Of a DNA stretch of 64,000 bases, positions 23,867 to 31,931 are shown piece by piece. This DNA comes from Streptomyces sp. NBC_01235 (GTDB lineage: Bacteria; Actinomycetota; Actinomycetes; Streptomycetales; Streptomycetaceae). Position numbers and translations under genes: made by a program. The DNA lies in NCBI RefSeq assembly GCF_035989285.1, contig NZ_CP108513.1:4774001-4838000 (forward strand). The letters run 5' to 3'. The notes below the pieces were generated by a model. The model worked only from the letters and a program-made list of their open reading frames with translations. It did not search any database and was not told where the DNA came from. Numbering within the stretch: position 1 is the first letter of the stretch; each line of letters opens with the position of its first letter.

Positions 23867-24867
23867 TCCCCCGCGCCCACGGACGACACGGACGACACCG
23901 GAACCGCCCGCGCGAACCCGCCGTCCACCATCAGATTCGCCACCGTCTCCAACTCCGGCGGATTACCGGCCAAACGCGACAGAAAAACGTCGAAATCCTC
24001 ACCGCACGGCAGCAACAACCGCTCCATCCGCTCCGCCGGCGACCACCCCGGATCCACGTCCCGCACATCGTCGTACGCGCAGAACCACACCGAACCGGCC
24101 CGCTCGCCCCGCACCTTCACGGCCAACAACCCGCCCTGCACGAAACCGACGCCCAGAAAGTCCTTCGTCAGATGATCACGCAGACACTTGTTCACATACA
24201 CCAGGTCATTGACCGCCGCCTCGTCCCGCACCGTGAAGAACGGCTGGTCCACCAACAGCCCCAACTCCGCGTCCAACGCAGCCCCCACCGGCGCACAACC
24301 ACCCGCCGCCTTCACGAACGACCGATACGCCCCCGGCAACCGATACCCCAGATCCTCCTCGACCCCCTGCACCTGCTGCTCCGTCACCGCCACACCCGAC
24401 TTCGGCAGCCCGAAATGCGCCGGACGCGTCTCCTGCAACGGCCGCGTCCCCCGCTTCGACTGATCCACCACCGCCGTCGACACCCCACCGTGATGCCGCA
24501 GCAACGCCTTCACCTCGACCGGAACCAACTCCAGCCTGCGCGAACCCACCACGTGATGCCACGTCCAGCCATGCGGAGTCGCCACCGCCGGCACCGTGTC
24601 CCACAACTCGTGCCCCGACGCCGCCAACGCCGCGTTCGCCGACACATAGTCCGTCAACCGCAGCTCATCCACCCCGAAACCCTCCGGCGGATCCGCGATC
24701 TCCGCGACCGCCCGCGCATACGGCGAGAAGTCCGGGTAGCCCCGCTCGTCCATCCGCACACCCCTCGGGTGCCGTGCCGCCCGGACCGGATCCGGGAAAT
24801 GCACGACCTGCCCGGCATAGGCCGCGTTCGGCGGCGCGGCTTGCTGCCCGAGCCGACCTGTCGTCAT
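23863..24867 (-). CDS. WHH-type HNH nuclease domain fused to a SUKH-1 (SMI1/KNR4) immunity domain
   Basis: A 334-residue protein starting at ATG with AGGGGG upstream. Residues ~40-150 match the WHH family of the HNH/Endo VII superfamily: GYPDFSPYARA, ELRLTDYVSANAAL, then TWHHVVGSRRLELVPVEVKA with the defining Trp-His-His at 103-105, followed by LLRHHGGVS. Residues ~158-315 match SUKH-1/SMI1-KNR4 (VTEQQVQGVEEDLGYRLPGAYRSFVKAAGGCAPVG, later DFDVFLSRLAG). WHH domains are toxin nucleases, and SUKH proteins neutralise such nucleases. Having both in one polypeptide implies a self-inhibited enzyme or a derived regulatory use. There is no signal peptide. It is coupled to the downstream deaminase/SUKH-4 gene by a 4-nt overlap. 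Confidence 0.8.
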   Translation of the reverse strand: MTTGRLGQQAAPPNAAYAGQVVHFPDPVRAARHPRGVRMDERGYPDFSPYARAVAEIADPPEGFGVDELRLTDYVSANAALAASGHELWDTVPAVATPHGWTWHHVVGSRRLELVPVEVKALLRHHGGVSTAVVDQSKRGTRPLQETRPAHFGLPKSGVAVTEQQVQGVEEDLGYRLPGAYRSFVKAAGGCAPVGAALDAELGLLVDQPFFTVRDEAAVNDLVYVNKCLRDHLTKDFLGVGFVQGGLLAVKVRGERAGSVWFCAYDDVRDVDPGWSPAERMERLLLPCGEDFDVFLSRLAGNPPELETVANLMVDGGFARAVPVSSVSSVGAGE

Positions 24868-25175
24868 GGCGGTTGCCCCCTGCGGCACTCTGTACGGCCC
24901 GCAGCGGCCGGTTCCGCTTCCGGTCCCGACCCACCACGCTCCGTATCGACTGTCTCCAACAATCTCCAACGCGCGTCAACCGCGCGCATCGCGGTGCCGA
25001 CAGCCTATGCGGTACGACGACAGCGGTCACCGGCCCTCCGCTTCCGTGACCAGCCGTCACCCCGCCGTGACAGCCAGCCCAAACCCGGGCGTGTCGCACC
25101 GCCCCAGCTTCCGCACCCGCCACGCCATTTGGCACTCTGTGACGTCCGGGGGATGCTCGGGAGGGGATGACGATC
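24868..25175. other. 308-nt divergent intergenic region of the toxin/immunity-domain island
   Basis: This region must carry promoters for both arms of the island. Several GTCAC/GTGAC pentamers recur (around 25026, 25046, 25056, 25066), and a TCTCCAAC pair occurs near 24953-24970. I see no clear -35/-10 pair and no gene. Confidence 0.4.
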
Positions 25176-25739
25176 ATGAACGCGACACAGACGGGGCCAC
25201 ACACCGGCAGGACCGACAACCTGCACCACGGCAACACAGGCGACCACAACACCGGCCGAACCGGCGACCCCCGCATCGGCTGGTCCGCCACCGAAACCCC
25301 CCACACCCCCACCCTCCGCCACCGCCGCGACGGCATACTCCCCACCATCGCCGCCGCCCTCTCCGTCCGCGGCTCCGCCACCCTCACCGGCACCGCCGCC
25401 CGCGGCGACCAACGCCCGCCCCTGCACCACCTCGTCCAGGACTTCCTCGACACCCTCACCAGCGCCCAACGCGACCGCTTCACCGGCCGCTGCGCCGAAG
25501 CACTCCTCATCTCCCGCCACATCGCCACCGCCGACGCAGCCCGCAGCAAACGCGCCGCCCGCAGACCGATGACCAACGGAGAAGCCCGCAAAACCCTCAA
25601 ACAAGCCAAACTCACCACCCGCCGCATCCGCGAGGACGGCGACCCCCTCCACGGCAGCTTCGCCACCCCCTGCCGCGCCTGCACCGCCCTCAGCGCCCAC
25701 TTCGGCGTCCGCATCGTCGACCCCGCCACAGACGACTGA
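25176..25739 (+). CDS. YwqJ-like nucleic acid/nucleotide deaminase
   Basis: A 187-residue protein. The ATG at 25176 is favoured over ATG 25167 because GGGAGG at 25159-25164 is 11 nt from the former and only 2 nt from the latter. The C-terminal 100 residues fit the YwqJ-type deaminase: C106-A-E108 in GRCAEALLISRHI, a basic helix region, TTRRIREDGDPLHGSF, and P165-C166-R-A-C169. Glu108 would be the proton-shuttle residue, with the cysteines binding zinc. Members are toxin domains of polymorphic systems, thought to deaminate nucleic acid or nucleotides. The first 60 residues are Gly/His/Thr-rich with no signal peptide or WXG100-type export domain. A SUKH-3 immunity gene follows 109 nt downstream, forming a toxin-immunity-like pair. 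Confidence 0.82.
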   Translation: MNATQTGPHTGRTDNLHHGNTGDHNTGRTGDPRIGWSATETPHTPTLRHRRDGILPTIAAALSVRGSATLTGTAARGDQRPPLHHLVQDFLDTLTSAQRDRFTGRCAEALLISRHIATADAARSKRAARRPMTNGEARKTLKQAKLTTRRIREDGDPLHGSFATPCRACTALSAHFGVRIVDPATDD

Positions 25740-25848
25740 CCAAGACAGCCCAGGCCCAGCAGCACAACACCCCCACGACACAACACCCCCCACAGCACAA
25801 CGCCCCCACCCCGGGCCACGCACCACCAGCACGACGAACGAAGGGCAG

Positions 25849-26343
25849 ATGCACCCCGACCGCACCTCCACCACACGCTTCCCCGTACCCGTCGACGCCG
25901 CCCTGCGCGCCGCCGGCTGGCAACCCGGACGCTGGGACATCAAACAAGCCGAGATCTGGGCCGACACCCTCCGCGAACACACCTCACCCGCAGGCCACCG
26001 CCACGCCGTCTTCCCCGCCGCCGTCGAAGCCTGGGCCGAATTCGGCGGGCTCACCATCACCCCCACCGGCCCCGGCCGCCAGGTCGCCCCCACCACCGTC
26101 CACCTCGACCCCCTCCACGGCCTCCACCTCGCCCGCACCCTCGTCGACCTCGGCCGCGCCCTCGACACCGACGTCGCCCCCCTCGGCACCGAGACCGACA
26201 CCCACTCCGTCCTCGCCATCGACGCCGAAGGCCGCGTCTACGCCCTCGACCACACCGGCGACTGGTACCTCGGCCCCGACATCGACCAAGCCCTCGGCAC
26301 CCTCACCGCCGGCATAGAACCCGCCCGCCTCACCGCCGGCTAG
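25849..26343 (+). CDS. SUKH-3 family immunity protein
   Basis: A 164-residue protein starting at ATG with GAAGGG upstream. It matches SUKH-3 along its whole length: DAALRAAGWQPGRWD, WADTLREHTSPAGHRHAVFPAAVEAWAEFGGLTITPTGPG, then LDTDVAPLGTETDTHSVLAIDAEGRVYALDHTGDWYLGPDIDQALGTL. SUKH-3 proteins are immunity proteins that bind and inhibit nucleic-acid-targeting toxins, often YwqJ-type deaminases. The gene directly before it is such a deaminase, so it is the likely cognate inhibitor. The protein is acidic and cytoplasmic with no export signal. The 109-nt gap is larger than in a tight operon, so an internal promoter is possible. Confidence 0.85.
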   Translation: MHPDRTSTTRFPVPVDAALRAAGWQPGRWDIKQAEIWADTLREHTSPAGHRHAVFPAAVEAWAEFGGLTITPTGPGRQVAPTTVHLDPLHGLHLARTLVDLGRALDTDVAPLGTETDTHSVLAIDAEGRVYALDHTGDWYLGPDIDQALGTLTAGIEPARLTAG

Positions 26344-26662
26344 GACCTGCCCCGCACTCACGCCGCAGACGCGGCATGCGACACGCTCCCCAGAGGGGGC
26401 ACCCCCACCCCCACAGGAGCGGCCCCCCAGCCGCACCGTCGTCGATCTCCCCCACACACGACTTCACTCAACCGGGAGAGGCCCCAGCGCGCCGCGCGGC
26501 GTCGCCCCCCTCCTCCGCCTTGCGCCTGCCCCCTCCCCCACACACGCCTTCGCGCAACCAGGGCCCCATCACCCCACCCACCAGCACAGATCAGGCACCG
26601 CGACCGCCCCGCGACCTGAACCTCCCGACAGACCCCACCCCACCCCCCACCACAAACCCGGC
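26344..26662. other. 319-nt convergent spacer, C-rich on the + strand
   Basis: The spacer between the SUKH-3 gene and the convergent histidine kinase gene is rich in CCCCC and CACCCC runs on the + strand. I see no gene and no strong long-stem hairpin; short frames have no ribosome site. Confidence 0.5.
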
Positions 26663-27949
26663 CTACCCCTCCGGAATCACCGCCGACACCCGAAAACCCC
26701 CCGCATCCGTCACCCCCGACACAAACACCCCACCCAACGCCACCACCCGCTCCTTCATCCCCACCAGCCCATTACCCCCCGACGGCAACCCCGCCGCCGA
26801 CGCCGACCCCACCTCCGGCGGCGGCCCGTTCTCCACCTGCATCGCGATCTCCGCCGCCCGATGCGCCAACCGCACATGCGTCTTCGCACCCGCCGCATGC
26901 TTGTGCACGTTCGTCAACGCCTCCTGCACCACCCGATACGCCGTCTGCTCGATCTCCGGCGCATACGACCGCACCTCACCCTCCACCGACAACTCCACCA
27001 CCATCCCCGCAGCCGCCGACTGCCCCACCAACTCCTCCAACTCCGACAGACAAGGCCCCTCCCCCTCCTCCACCACCCCCGCGGCCACCCCCACCGCCAC
27101 CAACGGCACCGACGCCGACCGCCCCCGCGGACCGCCATTGCGCAACACCCCGAGCATCTCCCGCAACTCGGTCAACGCCTGCCGCCCCATGTCACCCACC
27201 AGCGCCGCATTGCGCACCGCCTTCTCAGGATCCTTCCGCGCAACAGCCTGCAACGCCGCAGCATGGACGACCATCAGACTCACCCGATGCGCGACCACGT
27301 CATGCATCTCCCGCGCGATCCGAGTCCGCTCCTCGCCACGCGCCCACTCCGCCCGCTCCTCCGCCCGCTCCGCGAGCAACTCCAACTCCCGCTCAAGACT
27401 GTCCGCCCGCTCCCGCAAGCTCTCCATCAACCGCCGCCACGCCCCGATGTACAACCCCAGCAGCAGAGGCGGCGCCGTAAGCCCCAACGACGTCGCGATC
27501 GCGGCGAACGGAACGAACCAGTCCCCCAGCGTCAACGTCCCCCGCGCCATGCTCTGCTTCACCCGCACGAACGTCACGATCAACGTCCCCACCAGCTGCA
27601 TCCCCGCAAGCGAAACGATCATGCGCCGGGGCAGCTCGGACGCGGCGAGCGTGTACAGCCCGACGATCCCCATCAGGAACCCCATCTGGGCCGGCGTGAT
27701 CGCGATCGCCACCAGCACCACAGCGATGGGCCACTTCCGCCGCACCACCAACACCGACCCGGCGAGCAACCCGAAGACGATCCCCACCGCCACCGGAATC
27801 CCGGCGTCCCGCGCGAACGGAACCCCCTCCACCGCGCACTCCACGGCGGACACGAGCCCCAGGCTCCAGTCGAACGCCGCGCTACGCCATCTGGTCCACC
27901 ACAACGGCCCTCCCCGGGCCGCCGTGTCCTCATCCCCCGTCGTGGTCAT
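26663..27949 (-). CDS. Two-component sensor histidine kinase (HisKA_3/NarL type), no adjacent partner
   Basis: A 428-residue protein starting at ATG with a GGGGGG site. The N-terminus contains about five TM helices (VGIVFGLLAGSVLVV, IAVVLVAIAITPAQMGFLMGIVGLYTL, MIVSLAGMQLVGTLIVTFV, FAAIATSLGLTAPPLLLGLYIG). A coiled linker follows (RADSLERELELLAERAEERAEWARGEE), then the dimerisation/phosphoacceptor motif MHDVVAHRVSLMVVH with His216. The HATPase has the N-box QEALTNVHKHA and the G-box SGGNGLVGMKER. This is the kinase class that phosphorylates LuxR-type response regulators. No response regulator lies next to it; the nearest LuxR regulator is 14 kb away. The signal is unknown and is presumably sensed by or near the membrane domain. 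Confidence 0.92.
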   Translation of the reverse strand: MTTTGDEDTAARGGPLWWTRWRSAAFDWSLGLVSAVECAVEGVPFARDAGIPVAVGIVFGLLAGSVLVVRRKWPIAVVLVAIAITPAQMGFLMGIVGLYTLAASELPRRMIVSLAGMQLVGTLIVTFVRVKQSMARGTLTLGDWFVPFAAIATSLGLTAPPLLLGLYIGAWRRLMESLRERADSLERELELLAERAEERAEWARGEERTRIAREMHDVVAHRVSLMVVHAAALQAVARKDPEKAVRNAALVGDMGRQALTELREMLGVLRNGGPRGRSASVPLVAVGVAAGVVEEGEGPCLSELEELVGQSAAAGMVVELSVEGEVRSYAPEIEQTAYRVVQEALTNVHKHAAGAKTHVRLAHRAAEIAMQVENGPPPEVGSASAAGLPSGGNGLVGMKERVVALGGVFVSGVTDAGGFRVSAVIPEG

Positions 27950-28110
27950 GCCCCCCAGCCTACGTTCGAGCCCCGCAGCTTTTCCGGCGACTTTCCCCGA
28001 CTGGCCTACACCACACCCCATAACCGAACAGGACCGAAACCCGCCGGTATCACTCGAACTGCCGAACCAGGCCTGTTCGACCCCGGAAGCAGGCATTCCG
28101 CCCGGACGGT

Positions 28111-28992
28111 ATGCGTATGGCACATTCTCATGGCAAGTACGCGGACTTCGAGACACTCCGGGAGCGGGCGGTCGCGCTGCGGCGCGAGGGCCTCAGCCGA
28201 CGGCAGATCCGGGACCGGCTCCAAGTCGACAACAACGACATCCTCAACCGACTCCTGGAGGGCGAGCCCCCTCCGGACTGGACAAAGCGCCCCAACGCGA
28301 AGGACGACCTCAGGGACAGGGCGAGGGAGCTCCGGCTCCAGGGCTGGACGTACGACCAGATCCAGGTGGAGCTGGGCTGCTCGAAGAGCTCGATCTCGCT
28401 GTGGGTACGGGATCTGCCGAAGCCGGAGAGGAAGAAGCGGACCCGGGAGGAGGCTTCAGCTATCGCCAAGCGCGGCTGGGAAGTCACGATGCGATTGCGT
28501 GAAGAGAAACGTCAGCAAACAAGGCAAGCAGCCACGACGAGCATCGGCGCGATGTCCGACCGCGAGCTCTTCCTGCTCGGCGTCGGCCTGTACTGGGCGG
28601 AGGGCTCCAAGAGTAAGCCGCACCTCCCTCAAGAGCGGGTCACCTTCATCAACAGCGATCCTCACATGATCGAGGCCTACCTGGCCTGGCTGCGATTGCT
28701 GGGCGTGAGCGCCGATCGCCTGCGGTTCCACGTCCACATCCACGAGTCGGGAGACATAGAAGGCGCCGAGCGCTTCTGGGCAGAGCTTGTTGGCGGCAAC
28801 GCAGCAGCATTCGGCAAGACCAGCCTCAAGAAGCACAGCCCGAAAACCAACCGGAGGAACGTTGGCCAGGACTACCGGGGTTGCCTCGTAGTTCGCGTCC
28901 TCCAAAGCGCCGACCTATACCGTCGCATCGAAGGCTGGTGGTACGGCATAGTGTTGTCCGCACGCGAAACCGATGAACCGAATCGGACATAG
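28111..28992 (+). CDS. HTH protein with a LAGLIDADG-like domain, upstream of tRNA-Gln
   Basis: A 293-residue protein (the ATG at 28117 is an equal alternative; neither has a good ribosome site). Two resolvase/Xre-like helix-turn-helix units are visible: residues ~12-50 (DFETLRERAVALRREGLSRRQIRDRLQV) and ~66-102 (LRDRARELRLQGWTYDQIQVELGCSKSSISLWVRDL). A basic linker (KPERKKRTREEA) follows. From residue 153, LFLLGVGLYWAEGSK resembles one LAGLIDADG helix, with the acidic residue at the expected end, followed by FINSDPHMIEAYLAWLRLLGV and VVRVLQSADLYRRIEGWWYG. A homing-endonuclease-derived DNA-binding protein is plausible (compare WhiA, which also combines these folds), but the assignment is by pattern only. 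It ends 11 nt before the tRNA. Confidence 0.6.
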   Translation: MRMAHSHGKYADFETLRERAVALRREGLSRRQIRDRLQVDNNDILNRLLEGEPPPDWTKRPNAKDDLRDRARELRLQGWTYDQIQVELGCSKSSISLWVRDLPKPERKKRTREEASAIAKRGWEVTMRLREEKRQQTRQAATTSIGAMSDRELFLLGVGLYWAEGSKSKPHLPQERVTFINSDPHMIEAYLAWLRLLGVSADRLRFHVHIHESGDIEGAERFWAELVGGNAAAFGKTSLKKHSPKTNRRNVGQDYRGCLVVRVLQSADLYRRIEGWWYGIVLSARETDEPNRT

Positions 28993-29003
28993 CGCGCAAA
29001 CCA

Positions 29004-29074
29004 TCCCGGGTCGTCTAATGGCAGGACAAAGAGTTTTGGTCTCTTGAATGAGGGTTCGATTCCTTCCCCGGGAG
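29004..29074 (+). tRNA. tRNA-Gln (anticodon UUG)
   Basis: A full cloverleaf can be drawn. The acceptor is TCCCGGG paired with CCCGGGA at 29067-29073, then discriminator G. The anticodon stem AAGAG/CTCTT encloses the loop TTTTGGT, giving anticodon TTG (Gln, CAA). The T-arm is GAGGG-TTCGATT-CCTTC. CCA is not encoded. A strong hairpin terminator follows 8 nt later. Confidence 0.95.
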
Positions 29075-29082
29075 CCCCCATC

Positions 29083-29116
29083 GAGCGGGCCCTGACAGCA
29101 CTGTCAGGGCCCGCTC
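29083..29116 (+). terminator. tRNA-Gln terminator hairpin
   Basis: A perfect inverted repeat with 16-bp arms (GAGCGGGCCCTGACAG and its complement) and only two bases between them, so the real loop is 4-6 nt after fraying. It lies just after the tRNA and before glmU. It is a very strong GC hairpin without a U-tract. Confidence 0.88.
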
Positions 29117-29187
29117 TCATGTCCCCCAGGAAACGCCCCGGTATCCTTCGGATGTCCCACCTCACTCCACAGCCGAAGGGCAATTCC

Positions 29188-30636
29188 GTGAGCGCCATTC
29201 GCCCGGCAGCCGTCGTCGTCCTCGCAGCGGGTGAGGGCACCCGTATGAAGTCGGCCATACCCAAGGTTCTCCACGAGCTCTGCGGCCGCAGCCTCGTGGG
29301 CCATGTGCTGGCCGCCGCCCGCGAACTGGACCCCGAGAACCTGGTCGTCGTCGTCGGGCACGCCCGCGAGAAGGTCACCGCGCACCTCGCCGAGGTCGAC
29401 GCCGCCGTACGCACCGCCGTGCAGGAGGAGCAGAACGGCACCGGGCACGCCGTCCGGATGGGGCTGGAGCAGCTCGGTGGCGGTGTCGACGGGACCGTGG
29501 TGGTCGTCTGTGGCGACACCCCGCTTCTGACCGGCGCGACCCTCGCCCAGCTGGCCGCGACGCATCACGCGGACGGGAACGCGGTCACCGTGCTGACCGC
29601 CGAGGTGCCGGATGCGACCGGGTACGGGCGGATCGTGCGGGACGGTGCCTCGGGTGCGGTCACGGCGATCGTCGAGCACAAGGACGCGTCCGCCGCGGAG
29701 CTGGCGATCCGTGAGATCAACTCCGGGGTGTTCGCGTTCGACGGGCAGCTCCTCGCGGACGCGTTGAAGCAGGTTCGGACGGACAACAGTCAGGGTGAGG
29801 AGTACCTCACCGATGTTCTCGGGATTCTCCGGGAGGCTGGTCATCGCGTGGGTGCTTCCGTGGCGGCCGATCACCGTGAGATCGCGGGTATCAACAACCG
29901 TGTGCAGCTCAGTGAGGCCCGTCGGATTCTCAACGACCGGTTGCTGACGGCCGCCATGCTGTCGGGCGTCACCGTCGTGGACCCCGCCACCACCTGGGTG
30001 GACGTGACCGTGACGTTCGACCGGGACGCCGTGATCCACCCGGGTACGCAGCTGCACGGTTCGACGCATCTCGGTGAGGGTGCGGAGGTCGGTCCCAACA
30101 GCCGGCTGAAGGACACGGTCGTCGATGCGGGGGCTCGGGTCGACAACACGGTGTCGGACGGCGCGCACGTGGGTCCGAACGCGAAGGTGGGTCCGTACGC
30201 GTACCTGCGTCCCGGTACCCGTCTCGGGGCGAAGGGCAAGATCGGTACGTACGTGGAGACGAAGAACGCCTCCATCGGTGAGGGGACGAAGATCCCGCAC
30301 CTGTCGTACGTGGGGGACGCGACGATCGGTGAGTACTCCAACATCGGTGCCGCCAGCGTCTTCGTGAACTATGACGGCGAGGCCAAGCACCACACCACGG
30401 TCGGCTCGCACTGCAAGACGGGTTCGGACAACATGTTTGTGGCTCCTGTCACGGTCGGGGACGGCGCGTACACCGCCGCCGGCTCCGTGATCACGAAGGA
30501 CGTGCCGCCCGGTTCGCTGGCCGTGGCCCGTGGTCAGCAGCGGAATATCGAGGGTTGGGTGGCTCGTAAGCGTCCGGGCAGCGCAGCGGCGAAGGCTGCG
30601 GAGACGGCCTCTCGCCAGGAGGAAAGCGAAAGCTGA
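29188..30636 (+). CDS. glmU: Bifunctional UDP-N-acetylglucosamine pyrophosphorylase / glucosamine-1-phosphate N-acetyltransferase
   Basis: A 482-residue cytoplasmic enzyme making UDP-GlcNAc for peptidoglycan. The start is GTG ([11 protein letters not shown]) after GAAGGG; the open frame extends upstream into the tRNA but has no start signal there. The N-terminal uridyltransferase carries [11 protein letters not shown] near residues 12-22, QNGTGHAV and GDTPLL. The C-terminal left-handed beta-helix shows hexapeptide repeats from about residue 260, then [29 protein letters not shown] and the acetyl-transfer region [46 protein letters not shown]. It heads the conserved glmU-prs-rplY-pth gene run. 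Confidence 0.97.
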   Translation: MSAIRPAAVVVLAAGEGTRMKSAIPKVLHELCGRSLVGHVLAAARELDPENLVVVVGHAREKVTAHLAEVDAAVRTAVQEEQNGTGHAVRMGLEQLGGGVDGTVVVVCGDTPLLTGATLAQLAATHHADGNAVTVLTAEVPDATGYGRIVRDGASGAVTAIVEHKDASAAELAIREINSGVFAFDGQLLADALKQVRTDNSQGEEYLTDVLGILREAGHRVGASVAADHREIAGINNRVQLSEARRILNDRLLTAAMLSGVTVVDPATTWVDVTVTFDRDAVIHPGTQLHGSTHLGEGAEVGPNSRLKDTVVDAGARVDNTVSDGAHVGPNAKVGPYAYLRPGTRLGAKGKIGTYVETKNASIGEGTKIPHLSYVGDATIGEYSNIGAASVFVNYDGEAKHHTTVGSHCKTGSDNMFVAPVTVGDGAYTAAGSVITKDVPPGSLAVARGQQRNIEGWVARKRPGSAAAKAAETASRQEESES

Positions 30637-30770
30637 CCGGAAACGGGCGCGTCGAACACGGCGTACCGTGATAAGTGCACATCCGCACCCCACCAGCTGA
30701 GACGGCCGCGTCGCGCCCAGTGGCGAGGTCTCTCGACACCCAGCTGAGACACCTCTGAGGAGACAGTGCT

Positions 30771-31745
30771 GTGACCGGGATCAAGACGACCGGCGAGAAG
30801 AAGATGATGTTCTTCTCCGGCCGCGCCCACCCCGAGCTTGCCGAGGAGGTCGCCCACCAGCTGGGTGTCGGGGTTGTCCCGACGAAGGCCTTCGATTTCG
30901 CCAATGGTGAGATCTATGTTCGCTATCAGGAGTCCGCGCGCGGTGCCGACTGCTTCCTGATCCAGAGCCACACGGCTCCGATCAACAAGTGGATCATGGA
31001 GCAGTTGATCATGATCGATGCGTTGAAGCGGGCTTCGGCGCGTTCGATCACGGTGATTCTGCCGTTCTACGGGTATGCGCGGCAGGACAAGAAGCACCGT
31101 GGTCGTGAGCCGATCTCGGCGCGGCTGATCGCGGACATGATGAAGACGGCGGGTGCGGACCGGATCCTGACGGTGGATCTGCACACGGACCAGATCCAGG
31201 GCTTCTTCGACGGCCCGGTGGACCACCTCTTCGCGCTGCCGCTGCTCGCCGACTACGTGGGCAGCAAGGTGGACCGCGCGAAGCTCACGGTGGTGTCTCC
31301 GGACGCCGGCCGTGTGCGGGTGGCCGACCGTTGGTGCGACCGTCTGGGTGCGCCGCTGGCGATCGTGCACAAGCGGCGTGACAAGGACGTGGCGAACCAG
31401 GTGACGGTCCACGAGGTCGTGGGCGAGGTCAAGGGCCGGGTCTGTGTGCTGGTCGACGACATGATCGACACGGGTGGCACGATCTGTGCGGCTGCGGACG
31501 CGTTGTTCGCGCATGGTGCGGAGGATGTCATCGTGACGGCGACGCACGGTGTGCTGTCGGGTCCGGCGGCGGACCGTCTGAAGAACTCGAAGGTGAGTGA
31601 GTTCATCTTCACGAACACCCTGCCGACGCCGGGTGAGCTGGAGGTGGACAAGATCACGGTGCTGTCGATCGCGCCGACGATCGCGAACGCGGTGCGGGAG
31701 GTGTTCGAGGACGGTTCGGTGACGAGCCTGTTCGACGAGCAGTGA
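30771..31745 (+). CDS. prs: Ribose-phosphate pyrophosphokinase (PRPP synthetase)
   Basis: A 324-residue enzyme making PRPP from ribose 5-phosphate and ATP for nucleotide, His and Trp synthesis. The GTG start has GAGGAGA eight bases upstream. ATP- and ribose-binding motifs are intact: FANGEIYVRYQESARGADCFLIQS, the flexible loop YGYARQDKKHRGREPISARLIADMM, catalytic HTDQIQGFFD, and the PRPP-binding VCVLVDDMIDTGGTICAAADAL. It is a class I enzyme. The gene follows glmU by 134 nt; the leader contains two copies of CCAGCTGAGAC (30693, 30740). Confidence 0.97.
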   Translation: MTGIKTTGEKKMMFFSGRAHPELAEEVAHQLGVGVVPTKAFDFANGEIYVRYQESARGADCFLIQSHTAPINKWIMEQLIMIDALKRASARSITVILPFYGYARQDKKHRGREPISARLIADMMKTAGADRILTVDLHTDQIQGFFDGPVDHLFALPLLADYVGSKVDRAKLTVVSPDAGRVRVADRWCDRLGAPLAIVHKRRDKDVANQVTVHEVVGEVKGRVCVLVDDMIDTGGTICAAADALFAHGAEDVIVTATHGVLSGPAADRLKNSKVSEFIFTNTLPTPGELEVDKITVLSIAPTIANAVREVFEDGSVTSLFDEQ

Positions 31746-31931
31746 CGGTTCTCGTCTAGATCGATTTCGTGTACGGCCTTCCCGCTGCGTAAACTGTCCC
31801 AGTTGCTCGGCGAGGGAGGCCGTCCACGTGTGTCGCACGTGCGTACGGCGGTCCGTTATCGACGCGCTCTTCGTAGCAGGCCGATGGTTTGGCCGGGTGA
31901 CCACCTTTCCCCAGTTCTACGAGGAGTGAAC

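Noticed and set aside
20744..24175. Long + strand frames opposite the deaminase/SUKH-4 gene, including collagen-like PGAP frames
   Set aside because: The collagen-like codons (GGN CCN) read as Gly/Pro in several frames of both strands. Only the minus-strand frame carries Imm35, deaminase-like and SUKH-4 ends and is coupled to the WHH gene.
29004..29116. tRNA-Gln as an integration site of a mobile element
   Set aside because: I found no integrase gene and no second copy of the tRNA 3' end; the inverted repeat after the tRNA is explained as a terminator.
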